From NCBI GenBank assembly GCA_017959225.1, contig JAGDBD010000088.1, positions 1 through 41,273 of the forward strand: a stretch of 41,273 nucleotides of DNA. Reading direction: 5' to 3'. This DNA comes from Fibrobacter sp. (GTDB lineage Bacteria; Fibrobacterota; Fibrobacteria; Fibrobacterales; Fibrobacteraceae). The notes beneath the pieces were generated by a model. The model searched no databases, was not told where the DNA came from, and worked only from the letters and a program-made list of their open reading frames with translations. Made by a program: the position numbers and the translations under genes. Below are positions 24,716-32,424 of this stretch, one piece after another. Each line of letters opens with the position of its first letter. The first letter of the stretch is position 1.

Positions 24716-25342
24716 ATGAAGAAATGGCTTAGTATGGCGGTATGTCTTGTGTCTTTGAGCTTGATGGGCTGTGCAGCGGGTCACAAAAATGTAGACGCCA
24801 GCTGGACGGAAGCTCCGAAGACGATTTCTGTTCTCTTTACGGAACCTACCGTGCAGAACAAGGATGACGTGGAAGACGATCTTCCGGAATATGCGGATAA
24901 CTTCTCGGGTTGGTTCAGTGAACAGCTCAAGGCGGAATTTGCGGAACAGACCGGCATTACACCGTCCATTGTGGCACAGAAGAGCGATGACGCTTTCAAC
25001 ATGACCGTGACGAAGATCGGCAAAAAAGAATACAAGGTTCCGAATCCGAAGTTTGACGCTATCGGTGTGCAGAACGGATATGTTATTTCTATTGCATTCC
25101 TCGACGTTTCGCGTCTGTCGGAAACCCGTATGATTGTTCCGGGCAGCTTTGAAACGAAAAGCTACTTGCAGTATCTCGGCCAGTACACGATTGCCGATGT
25201 CGATGCCAAGAAGGTCGTGACGACCGGTATGTTCAAGGCTCGTGTGTCGCTGGGATTTGCTCTGCAGAAGGGCGACTGGGAAGAAAACGTGGAAAACATG
25301 GTGAAGGAAATCGTTAAAGATACGCCGCTCGAACAGAAATAG
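24716..25342 (+). CDS. Lipoprotein of unknown function
   Basis: A 208-residue predicted lipoprotein. MKKWLSMAVCLVSLSLMGC gives a standard signal with lipobox LMGC (Cys19). The mature part is mostly mixed alpha/beta: SVLFTEPTVQNKDDVEDDLPEY, then an amphipathic helix NFSGWFSEQLKAEFAEQTG, and strands YVISIAFLDVSRL and TTGMFKARVSLGFALQKGDW. The look is of small periplasmic-facing lipoproteins that bind a partner, but no family was recognised. The adjacent divergent unit is glnK-amtB; no functional link can be shown. A strong terminator follows at 25380. Confidence 0.75.
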   Translation: MKKWLSMAVCLVSLSLMGCAAGHKNVDASWTEAPKTISVLFTEPTVQNKDDVEDDLPEYADNFSGWFSEQLKAEFAEQTGITPSIVAQKSDDAFNMTVTKIGKKEYKVPNPKFDAIGVQNGYVISIAFLDVSRLSETRMIVPGSFETKSYLQYLGQYTIADVDAKKVVTTGMFKARVSLGFALQKGDWEENVENMVKEIVKDTPLEQK

Positions 25343-25379
25343 TTTTGGTGGGGTTTGGAAAAAAACAGAAAAAAAATGG

Positions 25380-25409
25380 GGAACTCGGTTTACGCCGGGT
25401 TCCTTTTTT
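25380..25409 (+). terminator. Terminator after the lipoprotein gene
   Basis: GGAACTCGG (25380-25388), a TTTACG loop and CCGGGTTCC (25395-25403) make a nine-pair stem, followed by six T. A canonical intrinsic terminator. Confidence 0.9.
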
Positions 25410-25412
25410 CAT

Positions 25413-25964
25413 AAAAGCGACAAGGCGGAAGGCCGTGTGGTATTTGTCAAGGAATCGGCGGCTACATATGTTTGCTCGGATGAAGAATGGGTTCTTTTGG
25501 CGGGTCAAGAAAATATCACATTCTCTTGCGAATCCAAGGTGTTGAAGGATAGTTCCGGCTACGCAATTATTTGCAACGGCGACACGATCGGTACCGTGTA
25601 TAATGGCAAGGATGGCGTTGCCGGTGTATATCCAGTCCCCGTTGGGTAAGGGTGTCATCTATGCTTGCAAATACAACAGTTCTAGTTCTTCTTCATACTG
25701 GGAAGAAGCTGGTCCCGAAGATGTCTTTGGCGTTTGCGATGCAACTATGATGAATGCTCAAACAGAATTATTCGAGCTGAATTCCGAAAAAGGTAGAAAT
25801 TACTACAAGTGCGATTGCCAACATGATTACTATAACGGTGAGGATGTTTATAAGTATTGTGAATGGACTGAAGCATCTGATATTGAAATCATGATTGCGG
25901 CATTTCGGTCGAAGCGAATAATCTGCAATATGAAGCTCACGATTGGCTTTCAATGGCTGAATAG
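25413..25964 (+). pseudogene. Frameshifted fragment of a surface paralogue gene
   Basis: The sequence encodes protein-like text in three successive stretches. Frame A (to about 25645) reads AEGRVVFVKESAATYVCSDEEWVLL and GYAIICNGDTIGTVYNGKDG. Frame B (about 25640-25900) reads GVIYACKYNSSSS, then YWEEAGPEDVFGVCD, NYYKCDCQHDY and YKYCEW. Frame C, the same frame as A, reads SVEANNLQYEAHDWLSMAE and ends at TAG 25962-25964. Paired Cys, Trp and short Ser runs recall the repeat modules of Fibrobacter surface paralogues. There is no start codon with ribosome-binding site, and the 5' end sits directly against the preceding terminator. This suggests a 5'-truncated gene remnant with two compensating frameshifts. 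Confidence 0.6.
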
Positions 25965-26002
25965 GTGAAGACGATAATTTAGCCCTATAAAAAAGCAAAA
26001 GA

Positions 26003-26024
26003 CCTGGCAAACGCCAGGCCTTTT
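26003..26024. terminator. Hairpin between pseudogene and GH9 gene
   Basis: CCTGGC (26003-26008), loop AAAC and GCCAGG (26013-26018) form a stem with T-rich sequence at the right and A-rich at the left, usable in both directions. It probably ends the GH9 transcript on the minus strand. Confidence 0.8.
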
Positions 26025-26043
26025 TGTTTCTGTGACAGAAAAA

Positions 26044-27741
26044 TTATTTCAAGTAAATTGCCTGAAGCGCTGCTGCTAAATAGGCAAAAGGAGCATTCCA
26101 GTTGATGGCGACTTCGTTTGTCGCATAGCTGCAATGGGCGTCCAAATAAGCGAGTGCCGGTTTGTCTGCTTTGGCATAATCTTCGCACTTCCACGCTTCT
26201 TTGCCGATGTCCTGCTTGCCTAAGTGAGGGCCGCCTACAAGCATTCCCGGGACCGGTTCATCGATGTTGTCCGCTTCACTGGGACGGTGATGGGGATGCT
26301 GCGGGAATCTGTGCCCAAAGCCTGTGACGTAAGAAATCTGAAGTGGATTTTTACCTAAAAGGTAGTCGAGGGACTGCTGAGCGGCATTCAAATATTTGAC
26401 GTTACCCGTCACCTTGTACGCATGAAGCAGAATGATTCCGTTGTTCGCCACGGCGCTGTTGGATCCCCAGGTCCAGTTCCAAGGGTGCATGGCAAGGTAA
26501 TATCCGGCGGAATCGACAGCTTTTAACAGGCTTTCGGCTTCATCCAAAAGAATCTTTTTGGCTTTTTCGTGAAGATCCTTGCCAAAGAGCTTTGCATCGC
26601 TTGCCATCCGGTATACAGCAAGGAAGTTCATGTCGCCCCACCACGGTCCGTTGCCGTTCACCGGGTTCGCTTTTAATTCGTCGAGATATTTTTTTGCCTG
26701 TGTGGCGCGGTAAAGTTCGGCAGCGGCAAAACGGAATTCATCTTTACCGTTTTCATCTGACGGTTGATAACTTCCTGTGTTCACATCGGCGGGTTGGGAA
26801 AAAAGATTTTTAGGATTCTTTTTTGCCCAGGCGTAGGCTCGTTCTGCGGCTTTTAAAAGTTTGTCCGCATAAGCTGCATCGAACTTTTTGTAAATGACGG
26901 AAGCTTGGGCGAGTGTGCCTGCAAAGTCGAGAGCTGCTGCGATGCCTTTTCCGATGGCGTAACGGTCCGCCTTGTCTCCTTCCGGCATTACGGTGGAGCT
27001 AAAGCGAAGGGTGGTGAGCTTATGGAAAACGCTTCCATCCTGGTCTTGCATGTCGAGCATCCAGTCTAGATTCCAGCGGACTTCTTCCAGGATCAGCGGA
27101 AGGTTAGGCATTTCGCGGGGAATGTCCCAGACGAGATTATTTGCGTAATCGGTATAGTTTTCGTAAAAATCCAGGAGAGTCGAAACGGTGATGCCCGAAT
27201 TCACAATGTACTTTCCGTAGTCTCCGGCGTCATACCAGCCTTTGGGAGCGCTGATGGTGCGGTTTTCGCCGTATACGAGTACATGGGTGTCGGGATGCCC
27301 TGCGGCGCGTGCCCATTTGCCTGCATACTTGGCGTCGAGGGCTGTGCTTGAACGCTGGAAGTAGAACCATTTGAGGGCGGCCTTTGCTACGTCTTCGTAA
27401 GGACGTTCCGAAATTTGGACGGGTGCGCCTAGGATATCTCCGTTGCGTACAAGCTGATACGTTCCGGGCTTATCGAGTTTCGAAAAATCAAAGGCTTGAA
27501 CTTCTTCACCGCTGGCCTGCCATTCGTAAACAAGGGGCGCTTGGACAGTCAAAACGTTTTTGCCGGAATTCATTTCGCGGATTTCAAGAGGGCTTGCGTC
27601 GTTTCCGGGAATGACGGCAAGCTTTTGCGCCTTGGGGCAAAAGCCCAGCTGGTTTACTGCAGGAAGCGCGGCAGAGCATACCGATGCGCCGATGACTGGG
27701 GAAAGGAAAAGGAATCGCAATTTGAACATCCGGGACCTCAT
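26044..27741 (-). CDS. Secreted family 9 glycoside hydrolase (endoglucanase type)
   Basis: A 565-residue cellulase-type enzyme that cleaves beta-1,4-glucan with inversion. A signal peptide covers about residues 1-25 (MRSRMFKLRF start, cut near CSAA). Residues 27-110 are the N-terminal Ig-like CelD-N domain that packs on GH9 catalytic domains. The (alpha/alpha)6 domain holds the DAGDYGKY motif (Asp171, Asp174), HHRPS (484-488, substrate-binding His signature) and the general acid Glu543 in TNEVAINWNAP. No separate carbohydrate-binding module or sorting tail is seen. GGAGG seven bases before ATG at 27741 decides the start; an earlier in-frame ATG at 27870 was rejected. It neighbours a PL1 lyase on the other strand, fitting plant cell-wall use. 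Confidence 0.93.
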   Translation of the reverse strand: MRSRMFKLRFLFLSPVIGASVCSAALPAVNQLGFCPKAQKLAVIPGNDASPLEIREMNSGKNVLTVQAPLVYEWQASGEEVQAFDFSKLDKPGTYQLVRNGDILGAPVQISERPYEDVAKAALKWFYFQRSSTALDAKYAGKWARAAGHPDTHVLVYGENRTISAPKGWYDAGDYGKYIVNSGITVSTLLDFYENYTDYANNLVWDIPREMPNLPLILEEVRWNLDWMLDMQDQDGSVFHKLTTLRFSSTVMPEGDKADRYAIGKGIAAALDFAGTLAQASVIYKKFDAAYADKLLKAAERAYAWAKKNPKNLFSQPADVNTGSYQPSDENGKDEFRFAAAELYRATQAKKYLDELKANPVNGNGPWWGDMNFLAVYRMASDAKLFGKDLHEKAKKILLDEAESLLKAVDSAGYYLAMHPWNWTWGSNSAVANNGIILLHAYKVTGNVKYLNAAQQSLDYLLGKNPLQISYVTGFGHRFPQHPHHRPSEADNIDEPVPGMLVGGPHLGKQDIGKEAWKCEDYAKADKPALAYLDAHCSYATNEVAINWNAPFAYLAAALQAIYLK

Positions 27742-27836
27742 TCTATTTCCTCCGAAAATACACATTCCCTGAAGCGGTGACTGTGGATGTTTATGATTTC
27801 TGTTTTCAGACGAAAACAGAGAAGAAGTATTATGGA

Positions 27837-28235
27837 TTATTGAATTTGAATGGAAATGCTCCCCGTCCAATCGTCATAATTGTCGTCGGCATAGGGGCGG
27901 ACCGCTGTAATAGTGTACGTACAAGACTTGGCGTCGCTTCCTACGTAATATTCGTTTGAATCTTGTTCGTGGGATGTGAGATAAATGTAAGTGGTACCGT
28001 ATTTTTTGTATCCGTTGTCGCAGCTCAGATTGTAATCGATATAAAGCGACGGAAGATCTTTGCTCCAGTTGTTTCGATAGACAATGGTGACGTAAGATGA
28101 GTAGTAGTAGGAATTGCTGAAGTAAGCGTCTACAATTTCAAAATCTTCGCCAGGCACGATTTCGCTGGTTTCGACTTCGAGACATCCGGAGAAAAGGATT
28201 GCACAAAGTGCAGCAAGTAAAAAATGGCGGATCAT
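27837..28235 (-). CDS. Small lipoprotein of unknown function
   Basis: A 132-residue predicted lipoprotein. MIRHFLLAALCAILFSGC has a lipobox at FSGC (Cys18). The mature part is rich in Tyr, Ser and Asp (SNSYYYSSYVTIVYRNNW) and reads as a single beta-sandwich-like domain with two cysteines (LSCDNGY and KSCTYTI) that may form a disulphide. GGGAGG eight bases before ATG at 28235 fixes the start; TATATT at 28259-28264 on the minus strand is a probable -10 box. The gene lies between the GH9 and PL1 genes and might aid surface binding, but that is only positional inference. Confidence 0.7.
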   Translation of the reverse strand: MIRHFLLAALCAILFSGCLEVETSEIVPGEDFEIVDAYFSNSYYYSSYVTIVYRNNWSKDLPSLYIDYNLSCDNGYKKYGTTYIYLTSHEQDSNEYYVGSDAKSCTYTITAVRPYADDNYDDWTGSISIQIQ

Positions 28236-28378
28236 GGTCCAAACCTCCCATATAGCAAATATAATTTCTGTTCTTTGGGAACGCAAAGGGCTGTAGTCTA
28301 TGGACAACCATTTATTCGACAAAGTCTAGGGATTCGCCTTGTTCGCGTTTATGTTATAGGCATAACAAGGGAGTGTTT

Positions 28379-30709
28379 ATGGGATTAAAGTGTGTGATTT
28401 TTTCTGCAGTTCTTGAGGCGAGTGTCGCTTCGGTTTTCGCTTTAGAAGCTTATCCGGAACAACAGTTTCGTTTCGGCATTGGAAATACCGATCGAAATAT
28501 TTCCATTTCGGGAAAAAATGCGGGAGATTATCTTTCGTCATCGACAATCCAAGGAACTGCCTATGAAAAATGGACTCTCAACTTTATCAGTTCCGGCGTG
28601 TTTGAAATTGTAAACGTTGCGACTGGTATGGTCGTTACCCATGAAAATGGCCTTGCTACTATTGGCAAGGATGTGGATGGGGCAAATCAGCGTTGGAAGA
28701 TTATTGCTGTCGAAAAGGATTTTGAAGGCTACCCGCTTTATTATAAAGTGGTTAGTCAAGCGGACACAACCCAGGCTTTCACTTTTGATGTGAATTCAAA
28801 TTCCATTGCGGTTAGCGCCTATGCGAAGGGGGAGTACCAAAAATTCAAATTGAATTTGGACGGTCTTGAAGGTTATGCGGCGAATGCAATGACGCCCAAT
28901 GGCGAAAAGGCTGGGACTATCGGTGGTCTTTTAGGCGAAGTGGTTTATGTTTCTACCGATGCCGATTTGATTAAAGAACTTGATTCTGAAGAGCCTAAAA
29001 CGATCGTGGTGACTGCGGATATTGATATGCAAACTCATGCGCACACGCGTATTCGTGATTTTAAAACGTTGGTGGGAAGCTATGCAAAGCATACTCTTTA
29101 CGACACGTATTTCCGGACAAATAATGAATATGGCAATGATGAACCTTCGGACAATATCGTCATTCGCAATTTCAAGTTGATTGCCAAGAATCAGCCAAAT
29201 CGAATATTGATAAATGTTTGGTCTTCTCGCCAGATTTGGATCGATCACATCTATTTTGAATCGCAATTGAGTTACGATCGCACGGGTAACGGTTTGGACG
29301 AAGTCGGCAAATTCATTTGGATCAATACACCTTATGAAAGTTACATGGATGCCAAGGATCGCTTGCGCAGTCCCGATTACGTTACGATTTCTTATTGCCA
29401 TTTGGAAAATCGATATTGGACTGTGGCGTATGGTACGCAGAACGATGAACTGACCCGAGACCGCACTACGTTACTTTACAACTGGTGGGATAAAAATGTT
29501 CGACGTTGCCCGCAACTGGGGAACGGCTCTGCCCATGTTTACAACAATTATTATTCCGCATATGGAAATGCGAGTAACGGTTCGGGAACATCGGGCATTA
29601 TAGGTGGCGACGGTTCCGAAATGCTTTCGATGAATAACCGTTTTAACGGCTACACGTTGGCTCAGGCTTTGATGATGGGAGGCGGAAGTGATCCTTCGCG
29701 CGATGACAATTCTTACCTTTCCGAAGCCTTGGACGCAACGCCGAACAAGATCAGTTTTTCGCCTGTATCCAAGTCTAGCTGGAAGCCCGAACAAACGAAT
29801 TACGGCTATTCGCTTTTGGATTCATACAATTCCAAGGGGACGGATACTAAAGATTTTTGTTCCAAGTATGCGGGCGATCAATCCGCAGCAAGCGATATGA
29901 AGTACATTACGGACAGCGAATTCGACAGTTGGGTTTCAGTGCGTTATCCTTCGCCGTTTTTAAAGAGCATTGACGTTGGTAGTGAACCTGTTGGCGGTTA
30001 CAAAGAAGGCGCTGAAATTGACGCAACAAAAAAGTTCTTGGTGAAAAATGTGAATAGCGATTTTTACTTGAGCCTTGCTGTCGGAATTCTTGAAAATGGC
30101 CTTGATGTTGTTCAAGGTTCTGTGCAAACGCCTTGGTTTGTAACGGCTGCTGATAGCGGTTACTACTATGTGAAACTTGCTCAGAATGCGGCTTATTTTT
30201 TGGATCTTGCAAACGGAAATGTTGGAAATGGTACGAATATTGCCATTTGGGAAGATACCAAGAATCCGGCTCAGCTTTTCAAGTTTGTTGCAAACGAAGA
30301 TGGCTCTTTCAGCATTACCACTAAGAATACCAAAGACAAAAGCTGCTTAGGCATTGGTGCTGCTTCCAAAGAAGAAAACGCGTCGGTCATTCAGTGGACG
30401 TGTGACGGCACAACGAATCAAAGCTGGATTCTTGAAGAATATGTGGAAGAGCCTTCTTTGGCGTTGGAACGTGGAAATCCTTTCGTCCAAGTTCAATTGC
30501 TGGGGAAAAACCTTCAAGTGTTTAATGGTTCCGGGCAAAATTTGCAGGTGTCCCTTTATGATCTTGCAGGAACACGTTTAATGCAAAAGGATTTGCGGGG
30601 CAGTGGTGTGCATTCCTTGGAACTTGGCGATGGAGTTTCGAAAGGGGTTTTTATTGTTAAAGTCAAAGGTATTTCAATGAATAGGACTTTACGATTGTAC
30701 GCCTTTTGA
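28379..30709 (+). CDS. Secreted PL1 pectate lyase with two ricin-type lectin domains and sorting-like tail
   Basis: A 776-residue multidomain enzyme. The signal peptide is about residues 1-22. Residues 25-165 look like a ricin-type trefoil (QRW motif near 104). Residues about 185-530 are the right-handed beta-helix of family PL1, cleaving pectate by beta-elimination: IWIDHIYFE, YVTISYCHLENRYWTVAYG and NVRRCPQLGNGSAHVYNNYY, where an Arg (375 or 376) is the expected catalytic base. Residues 550-690 form a second ricin-like domain with QSW near 681. The last 80 residues (LQVFNGSGQNLQVSLYDLAG, then GVFIVKVKG) resemble a type IX secretion type A sorting domain. GGGAG five bases before ATG 28379 sets the start; the GTG two codons earlier is too close. 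Confidence 0.9.
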   Translation: MGLKCVIFSAVLEASVASVFALEAYPEQQFRFGIGNTDRNISISGKNAGDYLSSSTIQGTAYEKWTLNFISSGVFEIVNVATGMVVTHENGLATIGKDVDGANQRWKIIAVEKDFEGYPLYYKVVSQADTTQAFTFDVNSNSIAVSAYAKGEYQKFKLNLDGLEGYAANAMTPNGEKAGTIGGLLGEVVYVSTDADLIKELDSEEPKTIVVTADIDMQTHAHTRIRDFKTLVGSYAKHTLYDTYFRTNNEYGNDEPSDNIVIRNFKLIAKNQPNRILINVWSSRQIWIDHIYFESQLSYDRTGNGLDEVGKFIWINTPYESYMDAKDRLRSPDYVTISYCHLENRYWTVAYGTQNDELTRDRTTLLYNWWDKNVRRCPQLGNGSAHVYNNYYSAYGNASNGSGTSGIIGGDGSEMLSMNNRFNGYTLAQALMMGGGSDPSRDDNSYLSEALDATPNKISFSPVSKSSWKPEQTNYGYSLLDSYNSKGTDTKDFCSKYAGDQSAASDMKYITDSEFDSWVSVRYPSPFLKSIDVGSEPVGGYKEGAEIDATKKFLVKNVNSDFYLSLAVGILENGLDVVQGSVQTPWFVTAADSGYYYVKLAQNAAYFLDLANGNVGNGTNIAIWEDTKNPAQLFKFVANEDGSFSITTKNTKDKSCLGIGAASKEENASVIQWTCDGTTNQSWILEEYVEEPSLALERGNPFVQVQLLGKNLQVFNGSGQNLQVSLYDLAGTRLMQKDLRGSGVHSLELGDGVSKGVFIVKVKGISMNRTLRLYAF

Positions 30710-30748
30710 ATGAAACTTCCGTGGGTCTCATCCCGCATTTTCCCAAAA

Positions 30749-30781
30749 CAAAAAAAGACCACCGCTTGGTGATCTTTTTTT
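30749..30781. terminator. Terminator after the PL1 gene
   Basis: GACCACC (30757-30763), loop GCTT and GGTGATC (30768-30774) form a seven-position stem with one mismatch, flanked by A and T runs. It can terminate the lyase transcript on the plus strand and any read-through of the tRNA region on the minus strand. Confidence 0.8.
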
Positions 30782-30905
30782 AGTCGGAATAGCGGGATAA
30801 GACGGTCGTTCACTTCGTTCTCTCCCGCCCTTCGGGTTCGCACAGGGTGCGAATCTCTCTTCGCCTTTGCGTTCACTTCGTTCACCGGCTCCGAGTCGGA
30901 CCCAC
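30781..30905 (-). other. Second, interrupted copy of the tRNA-Pro 3' end
   Basis: The 18 bases at 30781-30798 are identical to 30981-30998, which cover the end of tRNA-Pro. GTGGGTCCGA, the preceding part of the T-arm, recurs at 30896-30905 (minus strand). Between these two pieces lie 97 extra bases (30799-30895). This insert carries an exact 14-base direct repeat CGTTCACTTCGTTC (30807-30820 and 30870-30883) and a hairpin TTCGCAC-AGG-GTGCGAA (30837-30853). No coding potential was seen. Confidence 0.7.
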
Positions 30906-30942
30906 TTCCTCGTGGCTCCTCATCCCGCACAGTTCTGAACAT

Positions 30943-30972
30943 AAAAAGAAAAAGGTCGCCTAAACGGCGACC
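30943..30972 (-). terminator. Terminator of tRNA-Pro
   Basis: On the minus strand GGTCGCC, loop GTTTA and GGCGACC (30954-30972) form a perfect 7-bp stem followed by TTTTTCTTTTT (30943-30953). It lies directly downstream of the tRNA. Confidence 0.88.
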
Positions 30973-30983
30973 TATTGTGTTAG

Positions 30984-31057
30984 TCGGAATAGCGGGATTC
31001 GGACCCACGACCTCTTGCTCCCGAAGCAAGCGCTCTACCAGACTGAGCTATATTCCG
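30984..31057 (-). tRNA. tRNA-Pro (anticodon CGG)
   Basis: A 74-base cloverleaf on the minus strand. Acceptor CGGAATA pairs fully with TATTCCG and the discriminator is A; C at position 1 is usual for bacterial tRNA-Pro. D-stem GCTC/GAGC, anticodon stem CTTGC/GCAAG with loop TTCGGGA (anticodon CGG, codon CCG), T-stem GTGGG/CCCGC. The T-loop is TCCGAAT, with C where the conserved U55 would be. CCA is not encoded. It is followed by its own terminator and preceded by a strong promoter. Confidence 0.95.
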
Positions 31058-31068
31058 AAGACGCCCCT

Positions 31069-31097
31069 ATTTTAGAATTTTTTTGAATGTTCTGCAA
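31069..31097 (-). promoter_or_regulatory. tRNA-Pro promoter
   Basis: On the minus strand TTGCAG (31092-31097) and TAAAAT (31069-31074) are separated by exactly 17 bases, a good sigma-70 promoter. The tRNA 5' end lies 11 bases beyond the -10 box. The spacer contains seven consecutive A. Confidence 0.8.
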
Positions 31098-31120
31098 GGG
31101 GTGAATGCGAAAAAAGTGAA

Positions 31121-31591
31121 TTATTTTCGTCTTCTGTCGCGGGGGATTACGTTGAATGTATTGTTCTGACCGATCTTCATGATGCTCGATCCGGAATTGT
31201 TCGGTTCCGTTTTGTAAAAGACAACTTTATGACGCCAAACGGTAGCCACCTTTTTATCAATGATGTGTTTGACGTTGCCGTATTCCGGATTTCCGCCACC
31301 GTGGATGATCCGCAAAACGGAAAGGCCAGCGCGCTTCATGCCTTCCATCAGGTTTTCAACGGCAGCTGCGGCTTCTTCGGCCACGTAGCCGTGCAAGTCG
31401 ATTTCTTCTTCCGGTTCTGGGAAATTCCATGCTGCCGGATTTTTACGCGGCTTCTTGAATTTTTTCACTTGGGCGCGCTGTCTTTCTTCTTCGGCTTTTG
31501 CTGCTTCGATTGCGCCGTCCTTATCTTGCATCGGATTGTGATTCATCCATTCGAGTTGGAGCTTTTCGATTTCTGTTAATTCTTCGCTCAT
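31121..31591 (-). CDS. Smr-domain protein
   Basis: A 156-residue protein with an Smr domain, the small endonuclease-like fold found at the end of MutS2 and in stand-alone proteins that act on branched DNA or on mRNA of stalled ribosomes. The signature DLHGY lies at about residue 80 and the second motif IIHGGGNPEYG at about 110, leading into the typical helix VKHIIDKKVATVW. The N-terminal 70 residues are charged and helical (EAAKAEEERQRAQVKKFKKP). ATG at 31591 overlaps the stop of the LpxL-like gene (ATGA) and has AGGA upstream. It is the last gene of the run that begins with the NifU-like gene. Confidence 0.87.
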   Translation of the reverse strand: MSEELTEIEKLQLEWMNHNPMQDKDGAIEAAKAEEERQRAQVKKFKKPRKNPAAWNFPEPEEEIDLHGYVAEEAAAAVENLMEGMKRAGLSVLRIIHGGGNPEYGNVKHIIDKKVATVWRHKVVFYKTEPNNSGSSIMKIGQNNTFNVIPRDRRRK

Positions 31592-32418
31592 GATGCGTTT
31601 CCTATGGTGAAGTTGCGGTGATAATTCCAAGTCCACTGGTCCGGATGTTCCGAAATCCAGAGAGAAACTTCTTGGGCAATTTGCCGGGTGACTTCTTCTG
31701 GATTTGACTTGGGTGCGTAAAAATTTTCAAATCGGATGGTGTGCCCATCTTCCGTTTTGAATGTGCGGAAGGTGACGATTCCTGCTCCCATGGCCATGGC
31801 TTTGAGCGGGAGCCTTAAAAAAAGTTCTGCGGGTTTTCCCAAAATTTGGACTTCGTTTCCGCGGCCTTCGGTCGCTTGGTCTACAAGCATAGCGAGCACG
31901 CCATGGTTCTTTAAAAATTCGCGAAGCGTTGTGGCGACCGTTTGCATTTCGCGTTCTTCAAGGCCCGGGTTTTTTCGAATGTCGTGCAAAAGTTCCGTCA
32001 AAGCTTTGTTGGCGAAGCTATGCGTAAAAAGGTAGACGTGGTCCGAGTAGCGGGTGAGTACACGGTGCATCATTTCGAATGCGCCCTGGTGAATGCCCAT
32101 GGCGACGATAGGAATTCCTTTGGCAAGGGGCGTTTGGATGATTTCTTCATTTTCGAAATGGACGCTTTGAATGGCTTTTGGAAGGCGGCAAAGGTAACGC
32201 AGCGACTGGAGATAATTTTTGTACAGGCTGAAAAAGACTTGGCGCGGTGAAGTCTTCGTTTGCATTCCTGTGCTTTGCAGATGCGTTTGCACGCGTCCCC
32301 AGGCGCGTTTTACGTGCAAAATTTTATAGATCGGATAAATGACGACAAACAAAAAATCCTCCAAAGGCTTTGGCATGTGCAAGAGTATTTGGAGAATTAT
32401 TTTGTATGCAATCTGCAT
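31588..32418 (-). CDS. LpxL/HtrB-like lipid A acyltransferase
   Basis: A 276-residue membrane-bound acyltransferase of the lysophospholipid acyltransferase family, which adds the secondary acyl chains of lipid A from acyl-ACP at the inner membrane. A hydrophobic N-terminal segment (residues 5-35) anchors it. The catalytic HX4E motif is His110-Glu115 (HQGAFE). VDQATEGRG and the near-C-terminal HPDQWTWNYHR block match the family. No Shine-Dalgarno precedes the ATG at 32418; a later Met15 is an alternative start. It starts 6 bases after the pyrophosphorylase stop and overlaps the Smr gene by four. Which of LpxL, LpxM or another acyl position it serves cannot be told. Confidence 0.87.
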   Translation of the reverse strand: MQIAYKIILQILLHMPKPLEDFLFVVIYPIYKILHVKRAWGRVQTHLQSTGMQTKTSPRQVFFSLYKNYLQSLRYLCRLPKAIQSVHFENEEIIQTPLAKGIPIVAMGIHQGAFEMMHRVLTRYSDHVYLFTHSFANKALTELLHDIRKNPGLEEREMQTVATTLREFLKNHGVLAMLVDQATEGRGNEVQILGKPAELFLRLPLKAMAMGAGIVTFRTFKTEDGHTIRFENFYAPKSNPEEVTRQIAQEVSLWISEHPDQWTWNYHRNFTIGNAS

Positions 32419-32424
32419 AGGCTT

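Noticed and set aside
27741-27870. Upstream ATG starts for GH9 (27870), TypA (22230), SufB-run pyrophosphorylase (33735), patatin (37006) and adaptor (13598)
   Set aside because: Each adds residues that lie in a neighbouring gene or leader, hides a signal peptide or lacks a ribosome-binding site; the later starts match family N-termini or Shine-Dalgarno spacing.
30781-30998. attL/attR of an integrated island
   Set aside because: The direct repeats enclose only about 180 bases without an integrase or cargo, so a present-day island is not supported; it is kept only as a possible scar.
30556-31029. A 157-codon frame on the minus strand across the tRNA-Pro region
   Set aside because: It overlaps the tRNA, its terminator, the duplicated tRNA end and the 3' end of the lyase gene; it is not a gene.
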